64,000 bases of DNA from Miscanthus floridulus (lineage: Eukaryota; Streptophyta; Magnoliopsida; Poales; Poaceae). How positions within the stretch are numbered: the stretch's first letter is position 1; each line of letters starts with the position of its first letter. Made by a program: the position numbers and the translations under genes. Under the pieces are notes generated by a model. That model did not search any database, had not been told where the DNA came from, and saw only the letters and a list, made by a program, of their open reading frames with translations. Location of the stretch: contig NC_089582.1 of assembly GCF_019320115.1 (NCBI RefSeq), positions 125,389,259 to 125,453,258 of the forward strand, written 5' to 3'. Below, piece by piece: positions 1 through 10,920 of this stretch.

Positions 1-1017
1 AGAGGGAACATAAAGTACATCTCTAAGTAAAAGTGTGAAGCCATCAGCAAGCTCTAGAGAAAGATCGCCAACGGCTTCAACATCTGCTCAGACTCCATTT
101 ACAACTTTAACGTGTCTTTCTCTTCTTTGCGTAGTCCTCATCGAACGGAATCCCTGTAAGGAATTAGCAATATGAACAGTTGCACCTGAGTCAATCCACC
201 AAGTATATTTCGATTACTGTACATACAGGGATTCATTTATGAACGTAATAATGTTCTCACCTTTTTTTTGCCATGATCATCTTTAAGTAATCGGGACAAT
301 CTTTCTTATAATGTCCCATCTTCTTACAATAGAGACACTGGTCTTTCTCTACTGTGAACTTATTCTGCTGAGGCTGATGCAGCATGGGACCCTTTTCCTT
401 TGACTTTGAGGAGTTAGCATTATTATTCTTTTTCTTGTTGTCTTTCACATAATTGATAGTGCCACCATTGGCAGCTTTCATTCTCTCATCCTCTTGCACA
501 CACATAGCCATGAGCCTCTCTAAGTCCCACTTCTCAGGCTGTATGTTGTAGTTGATAACAAAAGTGTCAAATTCTTTTGGCAAGGAAGTAAAAATCAGAT
601 GGATAAGGAACTTTTCCTTGAGAGCCAGATCCATTGGGTAGCATATGTCTTTGAAGAGCCAGTGAACTGACTCTTTATTCTATTGAGGTACTCGGTGACC
701 GTGTCACACTCTAGGATTGGGCCCACAATTGCACACTCAATCATGTTCTTTATTACAGCCAAACATTTCTTGTTGGCAGTGACCCACTTCCTATGCTCAA
801 GGTCATATAACATCTTTTGGGATGCAAAATCCCTCTCTCTAGTTGCCCAAGCGGCATCAGCCTCGTTTGTCTCCCTCACCGGTGCCATAGGCTCAGTGGG
901 ATACGGTGAGGTGACTACCCAGTCCACCTCAGCCAAGATGAAGGCCATGTCAATCTTTTTCTTCCACTCCGTGTATTTGTCACCTTTAAGAGTGGGGATC
1001 TCTTTGATACAACTCAT
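1..1017 (-). pseudogene. Copia gag and start of protease, degraded
   Basis: The gag protein would package element RNA. The probable start is the ATG at 1015-1017, giving a protein opening MSCIKEIPTLKGD, the same start as in the element at 12685. The N-terminal gag frame stays open down to about 595. A second frame (634-257) carries the C-terminal gag with a CCHC zinc knuckle, CLYCKKMGHYKKDC, near 293-335. A frameshift or small deletion around 595-660 separates the two. Below 257 the sequence continues into the region matching the protease of the plus-strand copy (about 13560-13800). No function is expected. Confidence 0.85.
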
Positions 1018-1041
1018 CAAGTTGTATCCGCCTGAAAACAC

Positions 1042-2381
1042 AATTCATATAGAGTGAGAACATAAATAATAACAACAATTGCATGCCTTGATTTCAACGT
1101 TGGATAAAATTAAAACATATATCTGTTTATATATTAAATCTACATCACCGTTGGGCAGAAATAGAAATAATGCATAAATTCATTAAAATTTACGATATTG
1201 TTATAACAACGTTGGTCAAAAAATAACAACATTATAATTATGTTAAAATCTCTTTTTTCCAATTTCTTTAGCAGCGGAAACTTAAACATGATAGGTGAAT
1301 TTTACCCACAGGAAAATTCATCTTTGCTATTTTCTTTGAGCCATTAATCTATTTCTAGGAAATAAACATTTACTGGAAAAAAACAAAAAAAACTGATTCA
1401 ATTCTTCACTGTACGTTCGGCCCAGCAGCAAAAGCCAGCCTGGCCTGCTCTGCTTGCGCGCACGTTGTGCCTCCTAGGCCGCAACCTAGGCCTAGGCCGC
1501 CAAAGCCGCGCGGTCGCACGCGCCCGCTTGGGCCGGCGTCCGGTCCGGCTGCTCTCCGCTGTCTATCTTAATTCGACGGCCACAAGCGTGTTTCGCTCGA
1601 AATAAAAGCCAACGCCACGGCGACCCTAGGGAAACCCTAACCCATTCTCTGTAGCTCTCTCTCTATCTTTGCCTCGCTCTGTTCTCTCCTCAGCGCAGTA
1701 GCGGCGAGCACCAGAGTGAAAGCAAGCGCGAAGATGGCGCCAGCGCCGGTCCCCTCACCGGTGCGCGCTCCCCAGCGGGTGAGCACGCCGCCGTCGAGCG
1801 GTCTAGGCGGCGGTGCCCTGATCCCCTCCAAAACCCTAGATCTGACCCGACCACTTCTCCTCCTCCTCCTCTGTCTTGGTCCCGCGATGATGACGGCGTG
1901 AGACGATGACGGCACCATCGTCGGCCCTCTCGTCGGCGCGTGCGCTCCCCAGCGGGTGAGCGCACCGTCGTCGAGCGTCCAGGCCACGACGCCCTTAGCC
2001 CGAGCTCCCGCCCGTACGCCGATGAGGTGGCGGCACAGTGCGGTGGCGTGGTAGGCCTCTACCCCTTCCCCTTTTCTTTTCTTTGATTTTTCTTTCTTCT
2101 CTTCTCGGATCTATCCGATTTAGGGTTGGGGATGGGGTTAGGATCAAGATTAGGGTTTGGTTAGGGTTAGGGTTTCGTTCACTGTTCTTCTTCCCCGAGT
2201 TTGATTCATGGGTTAGGGTTCGGCTTCACGTGCCGAGACCCCTTTCTTTTCTCTGTTCTTCACCCGATTAGGGTTAGGGTTCGGTGACCCTCTTCTCTTC
2301 CTAGATCTAGACGGATCTGATCTCTTGACTTTATCTACATCTAGACAGAGGGATCTGATAGGCTAGATCTACACCTAGTTA
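1042..2381 (-). other. Copia leader between primer site and gag
   Basis: This 1.3-kb stretch is the untranslated leader of the minus-strand Copia copy. It contains an AT-rich part next to gag, a GC-rich part (about 1420-2000), and short telomere-like TTAGGG runs at 2125-2280. Just before gag, the minus strand reads a pyrimidine-rich tract ending in CAG, like a 3' splice site. The same junction occurs in the other copy at 12660-12670. ORFs drawn across the GC-rich part on both strands show no recognisable protein and are judged spurious. Confidence 0.6.
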
Positions 2382-2394
2382 GGCTCTGGTACCA
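2382..2394 (-). other. Primer binding site, initiator-Met tRNA type
   Basis: The minus strand reads TGGTACCAGAGCC, one base off the standard plant initiator-Met primer site. It lies one base inside the LTR end at 2396 and matches the site at 11409-11421 in the plus-strand copy. Confidence 0.85.
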
Positions 2395-2395
2395 T

Positions 2396-2871
2396 TGTTA
2401 GACCTAAAGCAGGATCTCTAGGCATAAATCTAGCGAGTTCTCTTTACTGTGAATGTTATATCGAGAGTAGAGAGATAGAGAGGAATAGAAGAAGAACATG
2501 TCGAACCTGACACCGCAGAGGGAGCTGGTCCAGAAGCCGCCATCTCATTCGTCGGTGAAGTCTGTGCATGGACAGCGACGTTCGGGGAAGAGGTCGATGA
2601 AGTCGTCGACGTCAGTGGAGCGGGACGGCGCGGCTAGTGGCTTCTCGTCACTAGCTGCGCCCCTCTCTGATCGGGATTATGGTTTAGGTTTCGGTGGGGA
2701 GCTCGGCTCAGATGAACCTCATACTCAGAGCCACCGGTCCCCACCTCTATATATAACGCAGTGTGACAGGGGCCCTCCAGCCATAGTGGGCTGGGCGCCC
2801 CCGATCAGGGCGCAGATCAAAGGCCCAACTGGGCCGTTGGGCCTAGTTTGGGATTAGAGATCAATCTAACA
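2396..2871 (-). repeat. 5' LTR of the minus-strand Copia element
   Basis: This LTR of about 476 bp runs on the minus strand from TGTTAGATTG at 2871 to ...TCTAACA at 2396. It aligns with the LTRs at 10921-11407 and 17041-17533. The ATG-led ORF at 2498-2857 on the plus strand lies wholly inside it and is a chance reading. Confidence 0.85.
2748..2755 (-). promoter_or_regulatory. TATA box of the Copia LTR
   Basis: TATATATA on the minus strand precedes GAGGTGGGG. The TATAAAA box of the plus-strand copy (11034-11040) has the same position and downstream context, which supports a U3/R promoter. Confidence 0.6.
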
Positions 2872-3120
2872 CGGAACACTTTTATTTGGTCCTTATAATC
2901 ATTAGGTCTTTTCTTGGTTAGATCCATATTGTCATAAACTAGAGTCCATTCAACATCTTTTTTTACTATGCATACGCTGATTTCTTGTGGCGAGCTGTGC
3001 ACTTAATGTTTGGGATACCGAGACCAATAAGCATGTACGATATTTTTTATCGCCGATGTAATTTGGGATGGACCAAACCGAACTTGTTGCTAATAACTGC
3101 AGTAGCTAGCATCATTATGT

Positions 3121-3330
3121 TGGGCAATATGGCTTACAAGAAATGAAGTTATTTTTGACAAATGCAGACTAAAAACTTTCTTACAGGTAATGTTCAGGGG
3201 AATGCACTAGCTCCAGTTGTGGGCGCAGTTACAACGCCATGAGGAATGGTGGGATGTATTCCTCCATGCCTGTGGCCTCCTCGAAGAGTCCACCTTCAAT
3301 TCTTTACGCCAAATGGATGGTTATCTATTA
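3121..3330 (+). pseudogene. LINE (L1-type) reverse-transcriptase C-terminal fragment
   Basis: The plus frame beginning at 3121 reads WAIWLTRNEVIFDKCRLK and continues with LQVMFRGMH, a stop, then LQLWAQLQRHEEWW and a conserved-looking HACGLLEES. This resembles the zinc-binding C-terminal tail that follows the RT domain in plant L1 LINEs. The internal TAG sits at a position that is commonly Trp in these tails. Only about 70 codons remain. A short A-rich tract near 3488-3496 could belong to its decayed 3' end. Assignment is from remembered family features; no search was possible. Confidence 0.55.
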
Positions 3331-3790
3331 GTCGGATTGGCCTCCATTAGTCTAAACTTTCGTGTGTCGTTTTGACCTTCGTGTTTGCTTGGAAGCAGTT
3401 GGTATGTTTGGGTGCTACAACTCTATAATAATGGCATGATTGTACATTATGTAGATGAAGCCAGATATTAACTATTCATCATCTATAAAAAAAATGATGT
3501 ATCCATGTCTATCCAATATTTAATGTCAACTCATTCGTTCCCAGCGGTTCAGACAAGCATTGCTGATTTGTAATAACTACTCTCCTATCTAGCCACAAAT
3601 AGTGACCCAGCGCATGTACAAAACAACGTTGCTACTACTACTACATATTGAAAGAGTATTGAAATTAAGGAGCCGGATGCTATAATCACTTAATCAGAGG
3701 CGGCTACAAACGGACGTCACCTCTAGAAATAATGTAGAGGGACGTCTAGGGGAAAAGCCTGTCTCTCTTAACACTAGCCTACCTTCGTTG

Positions 3791-4053
3791 CCACCCTCTA
3801 TCTCAAAATAAGTGCGCTTCTCAGTATTTTGAAAAGCTAATTGCTTTTAATTTTGGCTAGATATATAGGAAATAATATATATATTTATATCTCTAACTAG
3901 GATTACTATAAACATATATGACATAATTAATCTAATAATATTTATTTGGTATTACAAACATTAGTTATTTTTTATATATACTTGGTCAAACTTGGAACTA
4001 TTTGACTTCTCGAGATGCGAGATAAGCACCTATTTTGCATTGAACGGATGGAG
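3791..4053. mobile_element. Stowaway-like MITE, degenerate
   Basis: The left end (CTCTATCTCAAAATAAGTGC) and the reverse complement of the right end (CTCCATCCGTTC followed by CAAAATAGGTGCTTATCTC) form an imperfect inverted repeat. The AT-rich body with TTGGTCAAACTTGG and TTTGACTTCTC is typical of grass Stowaway elements. A TA follows the right end, but the left TA is not preserved, so exact ends are uncertain. Confidence 0.6.
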
Positions 4054-4322
4054 TACATTGACAAAAGGTGGGCGATTTAAAACGGTCTCTATTAATCGAG
4101 AATTAATGTCGTTCACCTCTTGTTGTTAGCAGAGACAGCGTTCCTGAGGGATCAGAGAGGAAGGATCAATGTGGATGGGAACCCTAGCAGCAGAACGATC
4201 AAGGCGATCGTCCAGGGAAAGATCACGGGAGGAAGACTTGCAGCCGTCGTACCACCCCTCTCGAGTCGCCTAGGTCGCCCTAGACGCCGAGGCCAAAGTC
4301 CCGTTTTTAATATGACTAGGTA

Positions 4323-4639
4323 GTGTGCCCGTGCGTTGCTACTGGACAACTAAATCTTTTATACTAAAAACACACGGATCACACGATAAGATAACAATAC
4401 TGTTAAATTAAATACCGACGTCAAAGTGACATTTAATTCAAAAAGCAAAGTTCGTGAAATTAACACAGTCACGGAGAGCGCGACGTCGCAGGCTCACAAG
4501 CTCTACTGTATAGACTTTTTCGTGATACGGCTAAGATAATATTTTATATCGGCAAAAAGAATTCTACGATATCCATTTCTTTCATGCGCCAATAAATCTA
4601 TGAATAAGTTCCGCTGTATCTCCATATAATCATGTACAC
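4323..4639 (+). repeat. Direct repeat, copy 1 of 2 (~315 bp)
   Basis: It begins with GTGCCCGTGCGTTGCTACTG, includes ACACACGGATCACACGATAAG and ATATCCATTTCTTTCATGCG, and ends near ATCATGTACAC. It aligns along its whole length with 4669-4980. The opening motif is familiar from grass interspersed repeats, but I cannot assign a family with confidence. Confidence 0.75.
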
Positions 4640-4668
4640 ACATGTTCGAGTATATATGCAAATAGGTT

Positions 4669-4980
4669 CGTGCCCGTTGCTACGGGATAGCTAAACTTTT
4701 GTATTAAAAACACACGGAATGCATGATAAGATAACAATACTGTAAAAGTATATGACCGACGTTAAAGTGACATTTAATCCAAAAAGCTAAGTTCGTGAAA
4801 TTTACACAGTCACAGAGAGCGTGGCGTCGCGGCTCACAAATTCTACTGTGTAGATCTTTCCGTGATGCGACTAAGATCATTTTTTATACCGCCAAGAAGA
4901 GATTTCCGATATCCATTTCTTTCGTGCGCCAACAAATCCACGAATAAGTTCCACCACATCTCCATATCATCCTGTACACG
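4669..4980 (+). repeat. Direct repeat, copy 2 of 2 (~312 bp)
   Basis: It opens with CGTGCCCGTTGCTACGGG and follows 4323-4639 in order, with scattered substitutions and small indels. The two copies are separated by about 30 bp. The divergence shows the duplication is old. Confidence 0.75.
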
Positions 4981-5397
4981 GCGCTGGCAAGCGAATTAGC
5001 CACAACTTATATAATTAATTTTATAATTAGCTCATGTTTAGTCCTCCTAATTGATATCTAAAAATTCAATGTAACAGGGACTAAAGTTTAGTTCTAGGAT
5101 AAAACACTCTTGACTCTCGACTCCTACTGGCTGCTCACTTGCACCACCATGCCTATGTGTCTGCACGTATATACTCTAATGCCAGAACGTCTAAGATGGT
5201 CTTTATTGTCCACTCTTTAAAAATATCATAACTTTAAGATTGTCATTTGTGTATTCGTAGGATTGGGATGCTTTGCACTGATCCATGAGGGTGTCCATAA
5301 GAGTCGAAATTTTTTTATGCCATTATGATGTCTAAGCTTACCAATCAGACAGAGACGAACTTGATTGTTAAAATATTTTCAACACTGCTTTCATATA

Positions 5398-5926
5398 CTC
5401 CCTCTGTCCCAAAATAGAATTCATTCTCGCTTTCCGAGAAGTTAACTTTTTTTTTAACTTCGACCAATTATATATAAAAGAATATTACTCCCTCCGTTCC
5501 TTAATATAAGACATATAGTTTTTAGCACCAATATTAACGCACGGCTTGGGGAAGGATGTGAGACCGAGGAAAAAAAAAATCAGGCCATCTTCTCTCTCCC
5601 AATCAGATTGCTTCCTAAATCTAAGGGATTGGTTGGGGCATGTGCTATGTACGGTGGAAATATTTTCAAACTAATCGGCATGAGAGTTGATACGCACCTA
5701 TATTTTAGAATTTTCTTTAGAAATCTATATGACTTATATTAAGGAACGGAGGGAGTAATATTTATAATACATAATTAGTATCATTACATAGAACATTGAA
5801 TATATTTTCATAATAAACTTATTTGGAGATATAAATGTTGCACGTATTTTTTTACAAACCTAGTCAAAGTTGAGAAGTTTGACCTGCACGCATCCCATAA
5901 TGACTTATATTTTGGGGTAGAGGAAG
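5398..5926. mobile_element. Outer Stowaway MITE, interrupted by another MITE
   Basis: The left end CTCCCTCTGTCCCAAAATAG pairs with the right end, whose reverse complement begins CTTCCTCTACCCCAAAATAT. TA dinucleotides flank both ends (5396-5397 and 5927-5928). Without the insertion at 5488-5755 it would be about 260 bp, a normal Stowaway length. The preceding DNA (4981-5397) shows nothing I recognise. Confidence 0.85.
5488..5755. mobile_element. Inner Stowaway MITE nested in the outer one
   Basis: Its 268 bp are bounded by a perfect inverted repeat of at least 23 bp (CTCCCTCCGTTCCTTAATAT... at the left, the complement at the right). TA target duplications lie at 5486-5487 and 5756-5757. The perfect ends show it is younger than its host MITE. 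Confidence 0.93.
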
Positions 5927-6135
5927 TATATACTAATGAGAGTAGTCAACTGGAAGTGATGATGAACACAACAATACTTTCATATTATATGCTAATGGGA
6001 GCACGAAGAAACGTAGGGGTATGAACCTATATACTAATGGTGGGAATATTCGTTTAGAAAATTGCAGAAGGTTCACCAGTCTCATAATGTATAACCTGCA
6101 CATCTTTTATTTGGCACCACTGATGTTTCCTTCCC

Positions 6136-6205
6136 TGCATGATTATTGTTTTCTTCCATGCATGATTATTGTTTCATGCATGATTATTGTTTTCTTCCAT
6201 GTATG
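6136..6205 (+). repeat. Short tandem repeat
   Basis: The motif CATGATTATTGTTT occurs three times (starting 6138, 6161 and 6179), twice followed by TCTTCCATG. Unit spacing is 23 and 18 bp. Replication slippage is the simplest origin. Confidence 0.8.
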
Positions 6206-8961
6206 TGGCCTCAGGTGATCAATTTGTTTCCTTCAAACCAGGCGGGGATCGCAGGGATGACAATTTCTTTTTCTATCGCGCCTTTCCTTTTTTTGCTCGT
6301 CCGTTGGACAGCGTGGGAGGTGGGATCGATCGCATGGGGTGACAGACGGACGAACCAAAGCAATTATCGTACCAAAACGGTGTCCATACTTTGTTCTTTT
6401 TAGTTGCAGGAGAATTGATGTTAACTAGTAGTGGTCCGAGCAAAAGTAGTCAGGTGCTGCCTCCTCTATAAGGTTACACAGGAAAAAGAAATAGAAACAA
6501 ATTTGGATAAAGTACCCGCTCACTGTTTTGTAATCCTGGAAAACAGTGGCCAAACCTCCTGTGTGTCTTAGAGACTTCCCGATGTCTCTTTCTGTCTTTA
6601 CTAGCCAGCCAGCAACAGCCCGCCACCAGGCAGCGTTGTGCGGCCGCAGCTAGCACACGCGACTGCGAGGACTCCCAGTTGAAACGGAGGTTGTTCTCAC
6701 CTCGTCCGAAAATTTCGACACGTGAGGCCCGCAAGCTGAACCGAATTAAATTGGATGGACCGCTAAGGACAACATGTAGGGACCAGGTGCTGCATATTGT
6801 GTTGGATGTGGGATTTAGTACTGGCCATCCGTCAATAGGTCCCGTGTTCTTGCGTGAGTTTTTGTAGAGTCTTTTTTTTTTCTGGACCAAAGAAGAATTA
6901 TATTATAGAATAGCTGGGTACATCAACACGTTATAAGCACTCTGTATTACATAAATATTCAGAAATTGTTTTTTATCTAAATTATACCCACGCTGTGAAT
7001 AGCTCCAGATCTCAAAACCAAACTTGTACGACGTTTTGCTGTATGGATGACCGCACAGGCAAACACTCGGCAAAAGACCTGAGAACAGATGCCCAACGAA
7101 CGACGGCCAACATTCATGTAGGCGGAGTTGAGAAACTTCTTCTTTCTGGTGTCTTCCGTCTTCTTCTTTCTGCCACCGAAGAATAAGGAAGACTGATCTG
7201 AAAATTATTCTTCCTAGTCCTTCATCGTGGCCAGATCTAACCACAATAAAACGGAGAAGAGATCGGAGAAAATTATTCTATGGCGGCGACACCATCTCCG
7301 CCTTGATGTCATCGTGTGGAAATAAAAGTCTCCGTGTCGTCATATCGGTGAGGATGCTGGCGCCGTAGTTGTCGCCCCCATCTTCAACAGAGCCGCCACG
7401 AAGAAAACGATTCACCCTGTCGTCTCACCGTTGCCGAAGAGGAGGAGATAAATCCCCAGAGCCAGAAAACTTGGCATGGAGAGACCCTAACCCTAACGAC
7501 TCGATCTAGTGGAAAAGCTTATTAAAAACGATGGATTCTCACTCCCTCCGGCCTCCGACGATATGCCGGAGGGGGGAGGGAGGGGGACCAGCGGTGGTGG
7601 AGGCGGGGAGCGGCGGCGGCCTCCGAGTCGCGTGTGGGGCTGTGCGGCCTCCGAGTCTCTGCAGACGCCCGAGTTTTTCTAGAGTTTGAATACTATTCTA
7701 AGCACCCATTTGTGATAATCTCATCATCATGGGCACATATGATCTTGAGTTACATGTCATTCTTCCGATGGAAAGTATCTAGGGGAGTAATATTCCTTGC
7801 CCAGCTGATTTCATATCCTTGCAAAAGTGCCATATTTTACTTCAAGGCAATCTTCATCGTGTAATATCTTCAGTTCTGTTCTATCACTAGCAGCCTGTAT
7901 GTGTTCGCTACCATGCATGTTTTTTCTTTCTTTTGAGAAGCATGTATGTTTCCACTCCTTTCTTCACAAGATGCACACCAACAGAAATGGTCTCATGTGC
8001 AGTTATTTGGATAAGGGATTCATGATTTCATGCCGTCAAATTGATGCCCACCTTTGCCGGTGCTGAAATAAATGGTTGTTATTTATACTCCTGTAAAATT
8101 GGTTTCCATGTGATATTTTATTTTAGATATGTTTATTTCGCTTTGTACCAATTGTCTAAAATTTGGCAAATTGTTGTTCGCTGATTGCTACCCAAGTGTT
8201 GATCATAAATAATATTAACAATCAAGATGAATGATTTAAATTAATGGTGGTATACAGATCAGACCCCATTCTATGTTTTCTGTGTATATGAAATTAGATT
8301 TTACTTAGTGCAAAATGAACGAGGATAAACATATGTTAATCTTTGTAGCCTTTGAGACAATCCAACTATGCCAATTTTAGAATCGCTGTCAAATTCAAGT
8401 ATGCAGTGAACACAAATCTTCATACATTTTTTAGTTGAATAATAGCTTGAATTCATAGGTCAATTCCGTTATTTGCGCCAAGGCCTTTGTGCAAGTAGGA
8501 TGCAACTTGCTAATTAAAATTTGCAGGTCACACGTACCGCTTTATCTAGAGAAAATATTCCTTTTCTCTTCTAAGCAATTACATCTACTGCTCCTTGACA
8601 CTTTTGTTATATATCATATCACCAAGTAATCATAAACTATCCATAAAATTGACAAACCATACCATAAGCCCATTATCTGTAAATATTATAAGCAGCTTAC
8701 AAATCTTAAACAAGAAGCTTTCAGAGGTTTGTTTCTCATTATTCATAGACAATGCTTAAGAAATTTTTTGTCTTACTGATAGACAATTTAAGACACTTCT
8801 GTACAGTATTCACATTTACAATCTAGGCATCCTCTATTATTACTTCAATTTGTACTGCAAAGTGCAACTTGAATCACCGGTGTCGTGGATAGTTCCAAAT
8901 AAATGTACACCACTATGCAAATTCAGATAACCCATCCATTTCAAGTCCTACTGAGAATGTG
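6206..8961. other. Unassigned intergenic DNA
   Basis: In this 2.7-kb stretch I see no convincing gene or element. Open frames (for example 6474-6890 minus, 6903-7244 minus, 7634-7864 plus) are short and show no familiar domain. A GC-rich purine patch at 7560-7625 and an AT-rich tail from 8070 are the main composition changes. Old transposon debris is possible but not shown. Confidence 0.4.
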
Positions 8962-9005
8962 AACATGCGTATCTACGAATAGTGCCTAGACCGGCCGGTC
9001 AAGAC
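8962..9005 (+). repeat. 44-bp tandem duplicate of the SINE head plus its target site
   Basis: Bases 8962-9005 repeat 9006-9049 directly, with a few C/T and G/A differences. Each unit consists of the 13-bp target-site sequence (AACATGCRTATCT) plus the first ~31 bp of the SINE. The target sequence is therefore present three times around this SINE. Confidence 0.85.
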
Positions 9006-9018
9006 AACATGCATATCT

Positions 9019-9279
9019 GCGAATGGTGCCTAGACCGGCTGGTCAAGGCATTCTAGTAGCACCCTGGTGACCCGGGTTCGATCCCCCCATGGGGGCATGT
9101 TCGCCATGCGTATGTAAAAATATCCTCTCGCCCGTCCCGTGTTCCAAAGCACAAGTCCAAGGGCCAACGCATTCATAGAACAAAGGTGTCGCTGTGTATG
9201 GGCATGGCATGGTGTTCGGGAATTAGGTCTTCTACCTGAAGAAGAATGCTCAGGGAGCGTCCCCCTCCCGAGTTTTTTT
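9019..9279 (+). mobile_element. tRNA-derived SINE with 13-bp target-site duplication
   Basis: The ~261-bp body starts GCGAATGGTGCCTAGACC and ends in a run of seven T. A perfect RNA polymerase III B box, GGTTCGATCCC, lies at 9075-9085, with a tRNA-like A-box region about 40-50 bp upstream. Identical 13-bp direct repeats, AACATGCATATCT, flank it at 9006-9018 and 9280-9292. The T-rich tail is typical of several grass SINE families. The minus-strand ORF across it is a shadow. The following stretch 9293-9522 shows nothing recognisable. Confidence 0.92.
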
Positions 9280-9522
9280 AACATGCATATCTAGCATTTT
9301 CATATCAGCACAGCATCGTACACAAAATTATGAACACTGCCATCACATAGTGAGTGACCCAAAAGCGACACAGCACCTACCTGGAATCAACGGCCATCGA
9401 TTTCTTTTCGGGAATAAGATCTCACCATTGATCGTACCAAACAATCTTCGGCGATGGGACATGGTAGTTGCCAGTCGCGGTCTCCGAAAGTGGACCACGG
9501 AATCTCTGGTTATATAAAGAGG

Positions 9523-9715
9523 AAAATTTATGGGCCATCCTCCAACTTGGCATGAGGTGTCATCCGGTCCATTTACTATCAAAATGATACTTTTGGGTCT
9601 TTAAAGTTGGTTTCGGGTCTCGTTTAGGTCTAAACGGGTCTTAACTCACTTCTTATGCCGACATGGCGTGTGGCGCCCATTTGTCAGGTCCTTCTCTTTG
9701 TCCTTCGCATGGTCC
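9523..9715 (+). repeat. Left terminal inverted repeat of the MULE-like element
   Basis: It pairs with 17539-17733 as an inverted repeat over about 190 bp with many substitutions. The most similar core is 9640-9690 against 17560-17610. Confidence 0.65.
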
Positions 9716-10915
9716 AACTGCCGTGGGAGCAGCAGCAGTGCAGCACGCACGCCTTGCAGCCGCCGGTGCCCTGTGGTCCGCGCCCGTCGAGCCCCTGCTC
9801 CGCGAGCTCCACCACGCGTTTCGCGATGGCGAGGGCTACGTCTGCCGGTGCCCGGACCCATGCGGCGATGGCAGCTGGTGGGCACGCGCCGCAGCGGTGG
9901 CGCACGGCACCGAGTGCGTGGAGCAGCACCTCCACAACATCCTCTGGTGCGTTGTCGTCCCCTGCGGAGCCGTTGAGGCCGCCGCGGAGATCGGGGATGC
10001 CGACGCCGAGGTCTGGACGCTCTCGTCGGGAAGAAGAGAAGCAGGAACGGCGATGGCCATAATGGCGCTGGCAAGAGATGCCGGGTTGACGAGGACAGGG
10101 CCCGGTACGCGCGGTTCGCGCTCTGGTCGTTCGTGGACGAGAGCAGTGGCAGGGTCAAGTGGTGCCCCGGCCGTGGCAGCGCACGCCCCATGGAGTTCGC
10201 CGAGAGCGTACATGGCCGCGGCGGCGATGAGCACGGCGGGCGGTGGGCCATCGAGAGCGAGCGAGAGAGGCTATCGTAGCTCGAGCGGGGGACGACCAGC
10301 AGCAGCGCGAGCTCGACGGCGTAGCCGCCTAGGAACATGGAGCAGTTCATCACGAAGTTGAGCAGCTTCTCGCTCAGCACGTCCTGCACGACGAGGCTAT
10401 CGTTGGAGAATGGAGACGCGGTTTCAAGAACACATGATGAGAACGGACAGGGCACAGCTGCATGCATATGGCACTGGTGTACAGTGCAGTGCGTGCTCAC
10501 CTAGGAACGCCATGACCCAGTTGCCGGCCGCCAAGTAGAGTATGTTCCGCACGTTCTGAAAGAGAGACCCGACGCGTCCATTGCGCGGCCATGGCGGAGC
10601 TCGCCCAACCGCATCCGCGTGCGTGGCGCTGCACTCCGTTCTTGCCAGCACTGTCGCGCTCGCCCATCCCAACAGCATCCGGGCGCGCGGCGCCGCGCTC
10701 TGTCCTCGCGCCGAGCTTGCTGCTTTTGGAGATGGGCACGACGGAGGCGCGGCGAGGTGTTCTGACTCGGACGTGTTTACTTCTCCACCTGGTGTCCGTA
10801 GTCCACCTGCAGCCGCGCTGCTGTTGTCGAGGTCCGGTACCGGCGGCGGCCACGCGAGCGCACACCTGGCGCAGCAGCCCAACCGGTCGTGGATGACGGG
10901 GCCACCGCGGTTGTT
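9716..10915. other. GC-rich core of the MULE-like element, possible captured gene fragment
   Basis: This 1.2 kb is markedly richer in G+C than its flanks and carries overlapping open frames on both strands, for example 9663-10361 plus and 9646-10500 minus. On the minus strand some pieces have membrane-like character ([19 protein letters not shown] and [19 protein letters not shown]). They lie in different reading positions about 0.2 kb apart, as expected of a captured, spliced or frameshifted gene fragment. I do not recognise the parent gene. Long GC-driven ORFs here are not by themselves evidence of coding. Confidence 0.4.
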
Positions 10916-10920
10916 GGGAC

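Larger units (their letters stand above)
1..2871 (-). mobile_element. Ty1/copia LTR retrotransposon, 5' part only (runs off the left window edge)
   Basis: Read on the minus strand, the element starts with an LTR (2871 down to 2396). Then come an initiator-Met-type primer binding site, a leader of about 1.3 kb, a gag remnant and the start of the protease region, which is cut by the window edge. It belongs to the same family as the complete element at 10921-17533: gag protein, LTR ends (TGTTAGATTGATCTCT) and primer site are closely similar. The coding part is broken by a frameshift, so this copy is dead. Its 3' half and second LTR lie outside the window, so no TSD can be tested. Confidence 0.9.

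Noticed and set aside
2125..2280. Interstitial telomere or subtelomere
   Set aside because: The TTAGGG-like runs are short, irregular and lack the extra T of the usual plant TTTAGGG unit. They belong to the Copia leader and recur in the other Copia copy.
2498..2857. 119-codon plus-strand ORF as a small gene
   Set aside because: It lies inside a Copia LTR on the strand opposite to the element and has no counterpart preserved in the other LTRs.
9060..9090. A genuine tRNA gene at the B box
   Set aside because: There is no cloverleaf with acceptor stem or anticodon arm. The 13-bp TSD and T-rich tail identify a SINE.
9030..9284. 84-codon minus ORF near the SINE as a gene
   Set aside because: It lies entirely antisense to the SINE body, including its polymerase III box.
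9646..10500. 284-codon minus-strand ORF in the GC-rich MULE core as a real protein gene
   Set aside because: It overlaps equally long frames on both strands in GC-rich DNA, is Arg/Pro-rich in its C-terminal half, and shows no continuous domain. Composition explains its length.
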